Shown here one piece after another: positions 26,032-34,651 of a stretch of 64,000 nt of DNA. Under the pieces are notes generated by a model. It did not search any database, had not been told where the DNA came from, and worked only from the letters and a program-made list of their open reading frames with translations. Position numbers and translations under genes: made by a program. Source of the DNA: Cupriavidus pauculus. GTDB taxonomy: Bacteria; Pseudomonadota; Gammaproteobacteria; Burkholderiales; Burkholderiaceae. Each line of letters begins with the position of its first letter. Positions within the stretch are counted from its first letter, which is position 1. The stretch is taken from positions 1,240,001-1,304,000 of the forward strand of contig NZ_CP044065.1 of NCBI RefSeq assembly GCF_008693385.1, written 5' to 3'.

Positions 26032-27402
26032 ATGGCCCGCAATACCCACGTCGCCGCAGACCACAACGCCCCGCCGGTGACCCGCATTCTCGGCAGGTAC
26101 GTCGCCACGCATCCGTCGCGCGGCTGGAGCGATGCGGTCGATCACGAAGCGCACCGCACGTTCATGAACTGGCTCGGTTGCGCGGTCGGTGCCGCGCAGC
26201 ACGAGTCCGCCGTGGCCGCGCTGGCCGCGGTGGCCGAACTCCAGCCGGCCGCGCAGGCCACGGTGCTCGGCCGCGCGCAGCAGGTCGATATGGCCAGCGC
26301 CGCGCTCGTCAACGGCATTACGTCGCATACGTTCGACTTCGACGATACGCACCTGAAGACCATCATCCACCCGGCCGGCCCGGTGGCGTCCGCCGTGCTG
26401 GCGCTGGCCGAGCACACGGGCGCGAGCGGCCGCGCGGTCATCGACGCGCTGGTGCTCGGCATCGACGTGGCCTGCCGCGTGGGCAACGCCATGTACCCCG
26501 ACCACTACGACCGTGGCTGGCATATCACTGGTTCCACGGGCATGCTCGGCGCGGCCGCCGCGTGCGCGCGCCTGATGGGCCTCGACGAAGACAAGACCGT
26601 GATGGCGCTCGGCATCGCCGCCTCGCAGCCCGTGGGCCTGCGCGAGCAGTTCGGCACGATGACCAAACCGTTCCACCCGGGTGGCGCAGCGCGTGCCGGC
26701 CTGATGTCGGCGCTGATGGCCAGGCATGGCTACACCGCGAGCGCGAAGGCCCTGGAAGCGCCACGCGGCTTCATGCAGGTGATCTCCGCCAAGTCCGACT
26801 GGAACGAGATTACCGACGAGCTCGGCACGCGCTTCGAGATCTCGTTCAACACGTACAAGCCGTTTGCCTGCGGCATCGTCATCCATCCGAGCATCGACGC
26901 GTGCGTGCAGCTGCGCGAGCAGGGCGTCACGCCGGAGAACGTCGAGCGTATCGAGCTGATCGTGCATCCGCTGGTGCTCGAACTGACGGGCAAGAAGGAG
27001 CCGACCGACGGCCTGCTGGCCAAGTTCAGCGTGTATCACGGCTGTGCGGCCGGCCTGATCTTCGGCCGCGCGGCCGAGGAAGAATTTTCGGACCATATCG
27101 TCACGCGCGACGACGTGGTGGCGCTGCGCCGCAAGGTCGTGGCCACGGCCGATGGCGGCGTCGATGAGGCGGCCGCGTTGGTCAAGGCCGTGCTCAAGGA
27201 TGGCCGCGAGATCAACGTGCGCGTCGATCATGCGATTGGCTCGCTGCAGCGCCCGATGACCGACGCCAACCTCGATGCCAAGTTCCATGCGCTGGCCGAT
27301 CCGATTCTCGGCGAAGCCCGCGTGCGCGAGCTGATCGGTGCGTGCTGGCGGCTGGGGGACGCGGCCGACGTGCGGACCCTTACCGCGCTTGCGCGTCCGT
27401 AA
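26032..27402 (+). CDS. MmgE/PrpD-family protein
   Basis: The 456-residue protein belongs to the family holding 2-methylcitrate dehydratase PrpD, cis-aconitate decarboxylase and iminodisuccinate epimerase. Visible blocks are NGITSHTFDFDDTHL near 96, GWHITGSTGMLGAAAA near 160 and KPFACGIVIHPSIDA near 282. A propionate role is unlikely because a complete AcnD-PrpF pathway lies elsewhere in the window. With a Bug protein upstream and a dehydrogenase downstream, it probably acts in catabolism of a particular organic acid. The ATG at 26032 follows AAGGAAACGATTC. It ends 1 nt before the next gene. Confidence 0.9.
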   Translation: MARNTHVAADHNAPPVTRILGRYVATHPSRGWSDAVDHEAHRTFMNWLGCAVGAAQHESAVAALAAVAELQPAAQATVLGRAQQVDMASAALVNGITSHTFDFDDTHLKTIIHPAGPVASAVLALAEHTGASGRAVIDALVLGIDVACRVGNAMYPDHYDRGWHITGSTGMLGAAAACARLMGLDEDKTVMALGIAASQPVGLREQFGTMTKPFHPGGAARAGLMSALMARHGYTASAKALEAPRGFMQVISAKSDWNEITDELGTRFEISFNTYKPFACGIVIHPSIDACVQLREQGVTPENVERIELIVHPLVLELTGKKEPTDGLLAKFSVYHGCAAGLIFGRAAEEEFSDHIVTRDDVVALRRKVVATADGGVDEAAALVKAVLKDGREINVRVDHAIGSLQRPMTDANLDAKFHALADPILGEARVRELIGACWRLGDAADVRTLTALARP

Positions 27403-27403
27403 G

Positions 27404-28351
27404 ATGACCGGGCCGAGAATCGTCGTTCTGGGCGATTACGAACGCGCGCTCGCGCGGCTGGCGGACTGGTCGGCGATCGAGGCACGCGCCGACGTGGTCT
27501 TCCACCACGCGCCTGTGCGCGGCGAGGCTTTGGCGGCGGTCCTGCGCGAGGCCGAGGTACTGGTGCTCGTGCGCGACCGCACGCCGCTCGATGCGGCCAC
27601 GCTTGCCTTGGCGGACAAGCTGCGATTCGTCGTGTTTACCGGGACGCGCAATACCACGCTCGACCTCGAGGCGCTCAAGGCGCGCGATATTCCGGTAGCC
27701 AATACGGAGTGGGGCCCGTCGAAGGAAAGCACGTGCGAGATGACGTGGACGCTGATCCTTGCCGCCGCGCGTCAGCTGGAGGCGCAGGTGGCGACGATGC
27801 GCAACGGCGGCTGGCGGCCCGCGCAGAGCCTGCCGCTGCCCGGCGTGCTCCATGGCGAGCGGCTGGGGCTGATCGGCCTTGGCGAGATCGGCAAGCGTGT
27901 CGCGCGGGTGGGCAAGGCGTTCGGCATGGAGGTGGTGACGTGGAGCCCGCGCATGACGCCGGAGCGCGCGGCGGAAGAGGGCGTGACGGCCGTCAGCCTG
28001 GAGGCGTTGCTGTCGACGTCGCGCGTGGTCAGCCTGCATCTGGTGCCGACGGCGGCCACGGCCGGGCTCATGAATGCCGAGCGGCTGGCGTTGATGCGAC
28101 CCGATGCGATCCTCGTCAACACGTCGCGTTCGGCGCTGATCGACATGGCCGCGCTGCCGCAGGCGCTGGACCGCGGCCGCCCGGGGCTGGCCGCGCTCGA
28201 CGTGTTCGATGTGGAACCGGTGCCGGCGGCGGACCCGCTACGGCAGCGGCCCGATTTGCTCGTCACGCCGCATATAGGATTTGTGAGCGAGCCTGTGTTT
28301 GCGATGTTTGCGAAGGGGGTGGTGGGGGCGTTGGAGGGGTGGCTGCGTTAA
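27404..28351 (+). CDS. D-2-hydroxyacid dehydrogenase
   Basis: The 315-residue protein is a NAD(P)-dependent D-isomer-specific 2-hydroxyacid dehydrogenase. The Rossmann motif is LGLIGLGEIGKRVARVGKAF near 153. The catalytic Arg is in ILVNTSRSALID near 242, the Glu in LDVFDVEPVP near 270, and the His in TPHIGFVSE near 292. It begins 1 nt after the preceding stop, so it is translationally coupled. It probably reduces or oxidises the 2-keto/hydroxy acid made in this operon; the exact substrate is open. The 3' end is followed by a repeat-rich palindrome. Confidence 0.92.
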   Translation: MTGPRIVVLGDYERALARLADWSAIEARADVVFHHAPVRGEALAAVLREAEVLVLVRDRTPLDAATLALADKLRFVVFTGTRNTTLDLEALKARDIPVANTEWGPSKESTCEMTWTLILAAARQLEAQVATMRNGGWRPAQSLPLPGVLHGERLGLIGLGEIGKRVARVGKAFGMEVVTWSPRMTPERAAEEGVTAVSLEALLSTSRVVSLHLVPTAATAGLMNAERLALMRPDAILVNTSRSALIDMAALPQALDRGRPGLAALDVFDVEPVPAADPLRQRPDLLVTPHIGFVSEPVFAMFAKGVVGALEGWLR

Positions 28352-28392
28352 GCGCGGAAACAGTGCCTGCAGCGCTCAGGGCCCTCCGTTGG

Positions 28393-28444
28393 CCCTCTCC
28401 CCCGGCCCCTCTCCCCCAACCCCTCTCCCCGCCGGGGAGAGGGG
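28393..28444. repeat. Palindrome with triplicated arm between convergent genes
   Basis: CCCTCTCCCC recurs three times at 14-bp spacing (28393, 28407, 28421). The last copy pairs with GGGGAGAGGGG (28434-28444) to make an 11-bp stem with a 3-nt loop. It lies between two convergent genes and can act as a terminator for both. It is the longest of the four related elements here. Confidence 0.75.
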
Positions 28445-28479
28445 AGCAACCCGTTGGCATGCGACGCGGTGCCCGCCCA

Positions 28480-30207
28480 TCAGGCCGCGGGCGCCGCCAA
28501 TCCCCACAATGCCCCGTTCTCCACGGCCACCCCATCCACAACAAGCTTCCGCAAATGCGCAAGCAGCGACCGCTGCGCCACCGGATGCATACGCTCCGGC
28601 ACGTCGTCATAGACGCTGGCCAGCACCGTGGAAATATCCGCTGGCCCCAGCGCGCGCAGCGCATTCACGACCTTGGCCTCCCGCTGTTGCCGATGCCGGA
28701 TCAGCAGACGAATCGCATCGTGCGGCTTTGGCATCAGGAAGCCATGACCGGGCGCGATCCATTCGAGGTCTTCGTCCAGCAGCGCATGCAGGCTGCCGAG
28801 GTAGGCATGCATATCGCCATCGGGCGGATTGATGACCACGGTCGAGCCCTGCATCACGTGGTCGCCCGTGAACAGCAGCTTCTCCTGTTCGAGCAGATAG
28901 CAAAGATGGTTCGACGCATGCCCGGGCGTATGGACCACGCGCAGCGTCACGTCCGGCCCGAGTTCGATGCGTTCGCCATGGTCCGGCGTGCGATCGGGCG
29001 CGAACGTCGGGTCCTGGCGGTCCTGCACGGGCGTGGTGCGCCCCAGCACCGTGGCGCCCGTCGCCGCGCGCAGCCGCACGGTGGCCGGCGAATGGTCGAG
29101 GTGCGTGTGCGTGACGAGGATCCAGCGAATGGGACCCGGCGCGGCGGCAAGAATGGCGTCGACGTGCGCGGCATCGTCGGGGCCCGGATCGAGCACGGCC
29201 CATTGGCCATCCGCGCCCGCGAGCAGATACGTATTGGTGCCCGGGCCGGTCATCACGTTGCCATTGTTGGCCGTCACGCGCATCACGCGATCGGACAGCC
29301 TGACGGGCACGTCGGGCTCCAGCGCATAACGCCCGCTCACCGCGCCATCGGGATCGATGCGTCCGATCTCGGCATACGGGGCTTCCTCGGGCATCACGGG
29401 CCGCACACCCTTGGGCCCGTTGGCAAGCCGCGGCATGATCCGCACGATGCTGCGCTGCTCGCGCGCATAGGCAATGCACGCCTCCGCGCCGCGGAAATGC
29501 GAGATCGACTGGAGCATCTTGCGCGTGACGTTGACGAACGACATGCCGCTGGATGCGTCGAGCGCCTCGGCGGGACGGATCCAGCGATGATCGACGGCCT
29601 CCACGCCATCGTGCGTCGCGGTCTGCCCCGGCGGCACGTGCGCGAGAAAGAATCGCGTATCGAAGCGCTTGGGCAGCCCCGGCGGCGTCAGCCAGTGGCT
29701 GACGTAGACCAGCCGGTCCACGGCGATGCGCAGGTTCAGCGTCTCGCAGACATGGGTCAGGCCCTTGCCACCGTAGCGCGCCGCGTCGCGCAGCGCGTCG
29801 AGCGTGGCGGTCTCCAGCGCATCGAGCTTGATCAGCGGCGCCGTGCCGGCCGGTGCCGACGCATCGTGCGCGAACAGCAGGCCCGCTTCCTCGAATGCCT
29901 CGCGAATCGCGCACAGGTAATAGTCGAGACCGCCGTCCTCCACCTCGAGCCGTGCATTGGCACCGTCCGCGTCGAGGCCCACGCAGAGCGGGTGGAGCGC
30001 GGCGTCCTGCGGGTCGAGCGTGCCGCCCGGAAACACCCACGCGCCGCTGCTGCGATCGTCGCTGCGTTCGGGGCGCTGCATCAGCAGCACTTCCATGCCG
30101 CGGGGGCCGTCGCGCAGCACGAGCACGCTGGCTGCCTTGCGCATGGCCTTGGGTGAGGCAGGGGAGGCAGGGGAGGCAGACGCTGCGGGGGACGGCGAGG
30201 GAGGCAT
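28480..30207 (-). CDS. Nudix hydrolase / metallo-beta-lactamase fusion protein
   Basis: The 575-residue protein joins two hydrolases. Residues 23-250 form a Nudix domain with a split box: WVFPGGTLDPQD near 57, then an insert, then AIREAFEEAGLLF near 99. Such an insert is known in NUDT19-type CoA diphosphatases. Residues 300-560 form a metallo-beta-lactamase fold with VTHTHLDHSPA near 375 and LLFTGDHVMQG near 455, resembling LACTB2-like hydrolases. The fused protein may process a CoA or nucleotide derivative and then a thioester or RNA-like ester; this is inference. The leader has Ser-Pro-Ala repeats from a 9-bp tandem unit, so the ATG at 30144 is an alternative start. Confidence 0.87.
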   Translation of the reverse strand: MPPSPSPAASASPASPASPKAMRKAASVLVLRDGPRGMEVLLMQRPERSDDRSSGAWVFPGGTLDPQDAALHPLCVGLDADGANARLEVEDGGLDYYLCAIREAFEEAGLLFAHDASAPAGTAPLIKLDALETATLDALRDAARYGGKGLTHVCETLNLRIAVDRLVYVSHWLTPPGLPKRFDTRFFLAHVPPGQTATHDGVEAVDHRWIRPAEALDASSGMSFVNVTRKMLQSISHFRGAEACIAYAREQRSIVRIMPRLANGPKGVRPVMPEEAPYAEIGRIDPDGAVSGRYALEPDVPVRLSDRVMRVTANNGNVMTGPGTNTYLLAGADGQWAVLDPGPDDAAHVDAILAAAPGPIRWILVTHTHLDHSPATVRLRAATGATVLGRTTPVQDRQDPTFAPDRTPDHGERIELGPDVTLRVVHTPGHASNHLCYLLEQEKLLFTGDHVMQGSTVVINPPDGDMHAYLGSLHALLDEDLEWIAPGHGFLMPKPHDAIRLLIRHRQQREAKVVNALRALGPADISTVLASVYDDVPERMHPVAQRSLLAHLRKLVVDGVAVENGALWGLAAPAA

Positions 30208-30286
30208 GGGGAGGGCGCGGCTGGCGGAGATAGCTGGCAGTGTACCGGTTTGCCGCGCCGCCCGAACCTAGCAGTGCAGCATGGCT

Positions 30287-32659
30287 TCAGCCCCCGAACA
30301 GATCGCGCTGCCCGGTCAGCAGCGTATCGAAGTCGTCGCCGAGAAACGGCAGGATGGCATCGGCCACGGGCTGCAGCTGCTTCTCGACGTAATGCGCGTA
30401 GTCGATCGGGGAGCGGCGCGCTTCCATCGGCTCCGGCCCGGCCACGGTCATCACATAGCTGATCCACCCGCCATGCTGGTACTGGCGCGGGCGTCCCTGG
30501 CTCTCGTTGTATTCGTCGGCCATGCGCGCCGCGCGCACGTGCGGCGGCACATTGCGCTGGTAGTCGTCCAGCTGCCGCCGTAACCGCTTGCGGTACACGA
30601 GCTGGTCATCGAGCTCCCCCGCGAGCGTGCGCCGCACGATGTCGCGCACATACTCCTGATAGGGCTCGCGATCGAAGATCCGCTGGTACAGCGTCTGCTG
30701 GAACTGCTGGGCCAGCGGCGACCAGTCGGTGCGGACGGTCTCCAGTCCCTTGAAGACGATGTCGGTCGTCCCGTCGGCGCGGCGCACCTGACCGGCATAA
30801 CGCTTCTTGCTGCCGAGGTCGGTCCCGCGGATCGTCGGCATGAGAAAGCGCTGAAAGTGCGTTTCGAACTGGAGCTCGAGCGCGCTGGCGATGCCGAACG
30901 TGCGTTGCAGATGGTCGCGCCACCACTGGTTGACGTGCGCGACCAGCGCCTTGCCGATGGCACCGGCTTCGGCCTCGTCATGGGCGCGCCGCAGCCATAC
31001 GAACGTCGAGTCGGTGTCGCCGTAGATCACGTCGTAACCCCGCGCCTCGATCAGCGCGCGCGTCTGCCGCATGATCTCGTGCCCGCGCAGCGTGATGGAC
31101 GACGCGAGCCGCGGATCGAAGAAGCGGCAGCCGCTCGATCCCAGCACGCCGTAGAACGCGTTCATGATGATCTTGAGCGCCTGCGACAGCGGCTTGTTGC
31201 CCTCGCGCTTGGCGGCCTCGCGGCCCTGCCACACGCGCTCGACGATCGCGGGCAGGCAATGCGTGCCGCGCGAGAAGAACGCGCCGCGATAGCCGGGAAT
31301 CGCGTTCCTGGGGTCGGGGTCGGCCATGCCTTCGACGAGCCCGATCGGATCGATCAGAAACGTGCGGATGATCGACGGATACAGGCTCTTGTAGTCGAGC
31401 ACGAGCACGGACTCGTAGAGCCCCGGGCGCGAGTCCATCACGAAGCCGCCCGGACTGGCTTCGGGCTCGCGCGCGCCGAGATTCGGCGCCACATAGCCCT
31501 GCCGGTGCATCAGCGGCATGTACAGATGCGTGAACGCGGCCACCGAACCGCCGCTGCGGTCGGCGGGCAGGCCCGTCACGCTCGCGCGTTCGAGCAGAAA
31601 GCGCAGCAGTTCGGTCTTCTCGAAGATACGCGTGACGAGCACGCAGTCCTGCAGGTTGTAGCGGGCGAGGGCGGGCTTGTCTTCCGCGAACATGCGGTCG
31701 ATCTCGTCCATGCGGTCGTATGGCGTGCCGATGGCCTTGCCTTCGCCGAGCAGCGTCTGCGCGACGGCCTCGAGCGCGAACGACGGAAAGCTCCATGTGG
31801 CGGAGCGCAGCGCCTCGATGCCATCGATGATGAGCCGGCCCGCGGCCGCGGCGAAGTAATGTTGCTCGCGATTGCCATGCTCGCGCCATTCCATCTCGGC
31901 ACCGCCGCGGCCGAGCCGCAGCGGCACATCGAGCTTGCGCGCATGTTCCTGGAGTACGCGCAGGTCGAACTGCACGAGGTTCCAGCCGATGATCGCGTCG
32001 GGATCATGCCGCGCGATCCACTGGTTCAGCGCTTCGAGCAGCGCCGCGCGCGAGTCGCAATACTCGAGCGCGAAGTCCGCATCGGGGTCGGGGGTGCCAT
32101 TTGGCGGGCCCAGCACGTAAACCTGCCGCTGCCCGCAGCCTTCGAGCGCGATCGAGTACAGCTCCCCGAACGACGTGGTTTCGATATCGAGCGATACCAG
32201 CCGCAACGGCGGGCGGTAGTCGGGCGCGGGCTTCAGATGCGCGTCGCGCACCACGCCATCGGCACCGGGCCGGCCATCGAACCACACCGGCGCGGTGATA
32301 AAGCGCTCCATCAGGTAGCGTTCGGGCGGCCGGATATCGGCCTCGTAGACATCGACGCCGGCCTGCAGCAGGCGCTTCTCCAGCTTGATCAGTTGCCGGT
32401 GCTGCTGGACATACAGCCCAAGCACGGGCTGCCGCTCGAAGTCGCGCAATTGCAGCGGCCGCAGTTCCACGCCGCGCTCGTCGCGCAACACGGGCTCGGC
32501 GAGCGCGCGCTGGGCCTCGGGAATAAAGGCGGTGGAGGTCTGGACGGGCAGGCGCACGAGGCGCGGCCCGTCATCGGTGGCCAGCCAGAACTCGACCTCG
32601 GTGCCTGCCGCGGTATCGCGCCAGTGCCGGGTAAGGATGAAGCCCTGCCGAGCAGCCAA
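30287..32659 (-). CDS. polB: DNA polymerase II (family B)
   Basis: The 790-residue enzyme is an error-prone-tolerant family B polymerase with proofreading, used in damage bypass and replication restart. The exonuclease motif I is [11 protein letters not shown] near 157, and exonuclease motif III is [10 protein letters not shown] near 335. Polymerase motif A is [12 protein letters not shown] near 420, and motif C is YGDTDSTF near 546. The length matches E. coli Pol II (783). The start is a TTG at 32659, only 3 nt after the stop of the small upstream gene, so it is probably translated by coupling. No LexA box was recognised. Confidence 0.95.
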   Translation of the reverse strand: MAARQGFILTRHWRDTAAGTEVEFWLATDDGPRLVRLPVQTSTAFIPEAQRALAEPVLRDERGVELRPLQLRDFERQPVLGLYVQQHRQLIKLEKRLLQAGVDVYEADIRPPERYLMERFITAPVWFDGRPGADGVVRDAHLKPAPDYRPPLRLVSLDIETTSFGELYSIALEGCGQRQVYVLGPPNGTPDPDADFALEYCDSRAALLEALNQWIARHDPDAIIGWNLVQFDLRVLQEHARKLDVPLRLGRGGAEMEWREHGNREQHYFAAAAGRLIIDGIEALRSATWSFPSFALEAVAQTLLGEGKAIGTPYDRMDEIDRMFAEDKPALARYNLQDCVLVTRIFEKTELLRFLLERASVTGLPADRSGGSVAAFTHLYMPLMHRQGYVAPNLGAREPEASPGGFVMDSRPGLYESVLVLDYKSLYPSIIRTFLIDPIGLVEGMADPDPRNAIPGYRGAFFSRGTHCLPAIVERVWQGREAAKREGNKPLSQALKIIMNAFYGVLGSSGCRFFDPRLASSITLRGHEIMRQTRALIEARGYDVIYGDTDSTFVWLRRAHDEAEAGAIGKALVAHVNQWWRDHLQRTFGIASALELQFETHFQRFLMPTIRGTDLGSKKRYAGQVRRADGTTDIVFKGLETVRTDWSPLAQQFQQTLYQRIFDREPYQEYVRDIVRRTLAGELDDQLVYRKRLRRQLDDYQRNVPPHVRAARMADEYNESQGRPRQYQHGGWISYVMTVAGPEPMEARRSPIDYAHYVEKQLQPVADAILPFLGDDFDTLLTGQRDLFGG

Positions 32660-32662
32660 ACG

Positions 32663-33049
32663 TCAGCGCGGTGCGTCCACGAGCAGCGCGGCGGACAGCC
32701 GGCGAATCCGGCGATCGACAAAATAGCCGCCACCCTCGACATAGCGCAGGAAATGCCGGCCGCAAATCGTGCAGCCCCACACATCGCAACGGTTATACGG
32801 GTAGTAACGCGGCGCGATGGGTGCCTCGGGCGACCAGAACTGCGTGCGCTCGGGGTGATATTCGTCGAACGTCGGCTCGTCGTCGGACTCGCGCAACGTG
32901 CCGGCTTCCTTCAGCTGTTCGTCGGGAAACGAGACGGGCTGGCTCTCCCACGCCGCGGTGAGCGACTTCGCGCACGCGCAGTCGGCGGTCACGGCATCGG
33001 ATGCGCGGGCAAGCGCGAGCAGGGCAGGGTAATCGAGCAGGGCAGGCAT
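32663..33049 (-). CDS. Small cysteine-rich protein upstream of polB
   Basis: The 128-residue protein is not assigned to a named family. Two cysteine groups are visible: DCACAKS near 23, and RCDVWGCTICGRHFLRY near 87. The second ends in an Arg-rich stretch (VDRRIRRL), so a zinc-binding, nucleic-acid-associated role is plausible (inference). It overlaps the translation signals of polB, 3 nt apart, and the two are surely one operon. I recall similar small proteins beside polB in Burkholderiales, but no search was run. Confidence 0.75.
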   Translation of the reverse strand: MPALLDYPALLALARASDAVTADCACAKSLTAAWESQPVSFPDEQLKEAGTLRESDDEPTFDEYHPERTQFWSPEAPIAPRYYPYNRCDVWGCTICGRHFLRYVEGGGYFVDRRIRRLSAALLVDAPR

Positions 33050-33057
33050 ATAGACGG

Positions 33058-33076
33058 CCGGGAGCGAGGCTCCCGG
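33058..33076 (-). terminator. Hairpin between Bug gene and polB operon
   Basis: CCGGGAGC (33058-33065) pairs with GCTCCCGG (33069-33076) around a 3-nt loop. It lies 43 nt past the Bug gene stop and 9 nt before the start of the small polB partner. There is no U-tract, so it may be a leaky terminator. Confidence 0.45.
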
Positions 33077-33118
33077 CGGTTAGTCAAACGCAAACGGGAA
33101 AGACCGAGAGGATACCCC

Positions 33119-34114
33119 TCAATCCACCGTCGCGCCCGATGCCTTTACCGCGGCGCCCCACTTGGTGATGTCGGTGGCGATGAACTGCTGGAACTGCTGC
33201 GGCTTCATGACCATCGGTTCCACGCCGAGGCCGGCCAGCTGGGCCTTGACGTCGGGCGAGGCGAGGATGGCCTGTACCTCGGTATTCATGCGGTCGGTAA
33301 TCGCCTGGGGCAGGCCGGCCGGGCCGAGCAGACCGTACCACGGCTGGGCGTCGAAGCCCTTGATGCCGCTTTCCGCGAGCGTCGGCACGTCAGGCAGCGC
33401 CTGCGAGCGTTGCGCGCCGGTGACGGCCAGCACCTTGAGGTTGCCGGCCTTCACCTGCTGCATGATCGGCAGCGGGTTTTCGAACGCGAGCGGCACCTGG
33501 CCACCGACGAGGTCGTTCAGCAGCGGGCCCGACCCCTTGTACGGGATGTGCTGGATCTTGGTCTTGGCCGCCACGTTGAACATCTCGCCGATGATGTGCT
33601 GCGGCGTGCCGGAGCCCGCCGAGCCGAAGGCGAGCTTGCCTTCCTTGCCCTTGGCGATGATGTCGTTCAGCGAGGTCAGGCCCGACTTGGCGTTGACGGC
33701 CACGACGAAGCTCGTGCGCGCGAGCGGGGATACGGCCGTGAAGTCCGCGTCGGGACGGTAGTTGAGCTTGGGATAGAGCGCGCCGGCGATCACGATCGGG
33801 CCGCTGGCCGCGAGCAGGAAGGTATAGCCGTCAGGCTTGGACTTGCCGACGTAGGCGGTACCGATATTGCCGCCCGCGCCGGCGCGGTTCTCGACGACCA
33901 CGGGCTGGCCGAGCTTTTCGCCGAGGCGCGTGGACAGCAGGCGCGCGAGCACGTCGGTCGTGCCGCCCGGCGCATACGGCGAAACCAGCACGATCGGCTT
34001 GCTGGGCCATGCTTCCTGTGCCTGCGCGGCGGGGGAGGCCACCAGTGCGGCGGTCGCGGCGATGGCGCCCATCGCGAGTAGCGCGGTCGCACCGCGTCGA
34101 GTCATGACTTTCAT
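33119..34114 (-). CDS. Bug-family (TctC-like) substrate-binding protein 2
   Basis: The 331-residue periplasmic binding protein starts at the ATG at 34114, with GGAGACGC upstream. A signal peptide ends near AAQAQE. Family blocks are WPSKPIVLVSPYAPGGTTDV near 33, DGYTFLLAASGPIVI near 95 and FGSAGSGTPQHI near 163. A longer in-frame start to 34324 would add an unrelated 70 residues and run into the Fur-like box, so it is rejected. It is an orphan with no tctAB nearby and diverges from the iron-uptake operon. Ligand unknown. Confidence 0.93.
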   Translation of the reverse strand: MKVMTRRGATALLAMGAIAATAALVASPAAQAQEAWPSKPIVLVSPYAPGGTTDVLARLLSTRLGEKLGQPVVVENRAGAGGNIGTAYVGKSKPDGYTFLLAASGPIVIAGALYPKLNYRPDADFTAVSPLARTSFVVAVNAKSGLTSLNDIIAKGKEGKLAFGSAGSGTPQHIIGEMFNVAAKTKIQHIPYKGSGPLLNDLVGGQVPLAFENPLPIMQQVKAGNLKVLAVTGAQRSQALPDVPTLAESGIKGFDAQPWYGLLGPAGLPQAITDRMNTEVQAILASPDVKAQLAGLGVEPMVMKPQQFQQFIATDITKWGAAVKASGATVD

Positions 34115-34297
34115 TACTGCGTCTCCATCGATCTCGGGATCGTTGTAATAGGGATTGAGGCCACACCATTCTACGCGCGTGCCAAGGGACGTCACCTGCG
34201 CAAAACCCGCAAGAGCATTTAGCGTTTTCGCTACATGTCTGCAAATGTCTCTATTCGTATCCCTTATTGACATAAGACAACTGACGACAATGGTGAT

Positions 34298-34317
34298 GCG
34301 AACCATTATCATATGCG
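34298..34317. promoter_or_regulatory. Fur-box-like site before the iron-uptake operon
   Basis: A stretch containing GCGAACCATTATCATATGC resembles degenerate Fur boxes of beta-proteobacteria (NATWAT-type hexamers). It lies about 35 bp before the DUF3649 gene that opens the iron module. The match is imperfect, so the call is partly contextual. Confidence 0.5.
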
Positions 34318-34348
34318 TTTGCAATTAGACGTCAGGTGACGCTTCAGC

Positions 34349-34651
34349 ATGACCCAGGCCCTCACGGTCCGCTACCGCCTCGCGGTGGCGTCGCGCGCGC
34401 TAGCCGCCATTTTCGGCGGTTATGGACTGGCGGCCCTGTCCGCCGGCTGTCTCTCCCTGGTGCTGATCCGCTGGACCGGCATGCCGCGGTCGGAGGCCGT
34501 GGTCACCGCCACGCTGCTCGCGTTCGTCTGGTACGTGCTCGCCGTGATCTGGGTGTTCGCCACGCGCAATGCATGGCGCGCGTGGGTGGGCCTCGCGATA
34601 CCGTGCGCGATCTTCGCGCTGGGCTGGTGGGCGATGGGAGGGCAGGCATGA
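34349..34651 (+). CDS. DUF3649 small membrane protein of iron module
   Basis: The 100-residue protein has three predicted membrane segments, including AAIFGGYGLAALSAGCLSLVL near 20 and AVIWVFAT near 65. The opening RYRLAVASRALAAIFGGYG is that of DUF3649 proteins, which occur beside PepSY proteins, DUF3325 proteins and TonB-dependent siderophore receptors. Its stop overlaps the next start (ATGA), so the two are co-translated. Function is unknown; a part in reductive siderophore-iron release is a contextual guess. Confidence 0.85.
   Translation: MTQALTVRYRLAVASRALAAIFGGYGLAALSAGCLSLVLIRWTGMPRSEAVVTATLLAFVWYVLAVIWVFATRNAWRAWVGLAIPCAIFALGWWAMGGQA

Noticed and set aside
30857..34081. A very long plus-strand open frame (over 1000 codons) opposite polB and the Bug gene
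   Set aside because: High-GC codon bias leaves antisense frames open. The translation is Arg/His/Gly-rich with no domain, while the opposite strand has clear family motifs.
34115..34324. A 70-residue N-terminal extension of the second Bug gene
   Set aside because: The extension has no signal peptide, would place the real one internally, and overlaps the Fur-like site. The ATG at 34114 has a ribosome-binding site.
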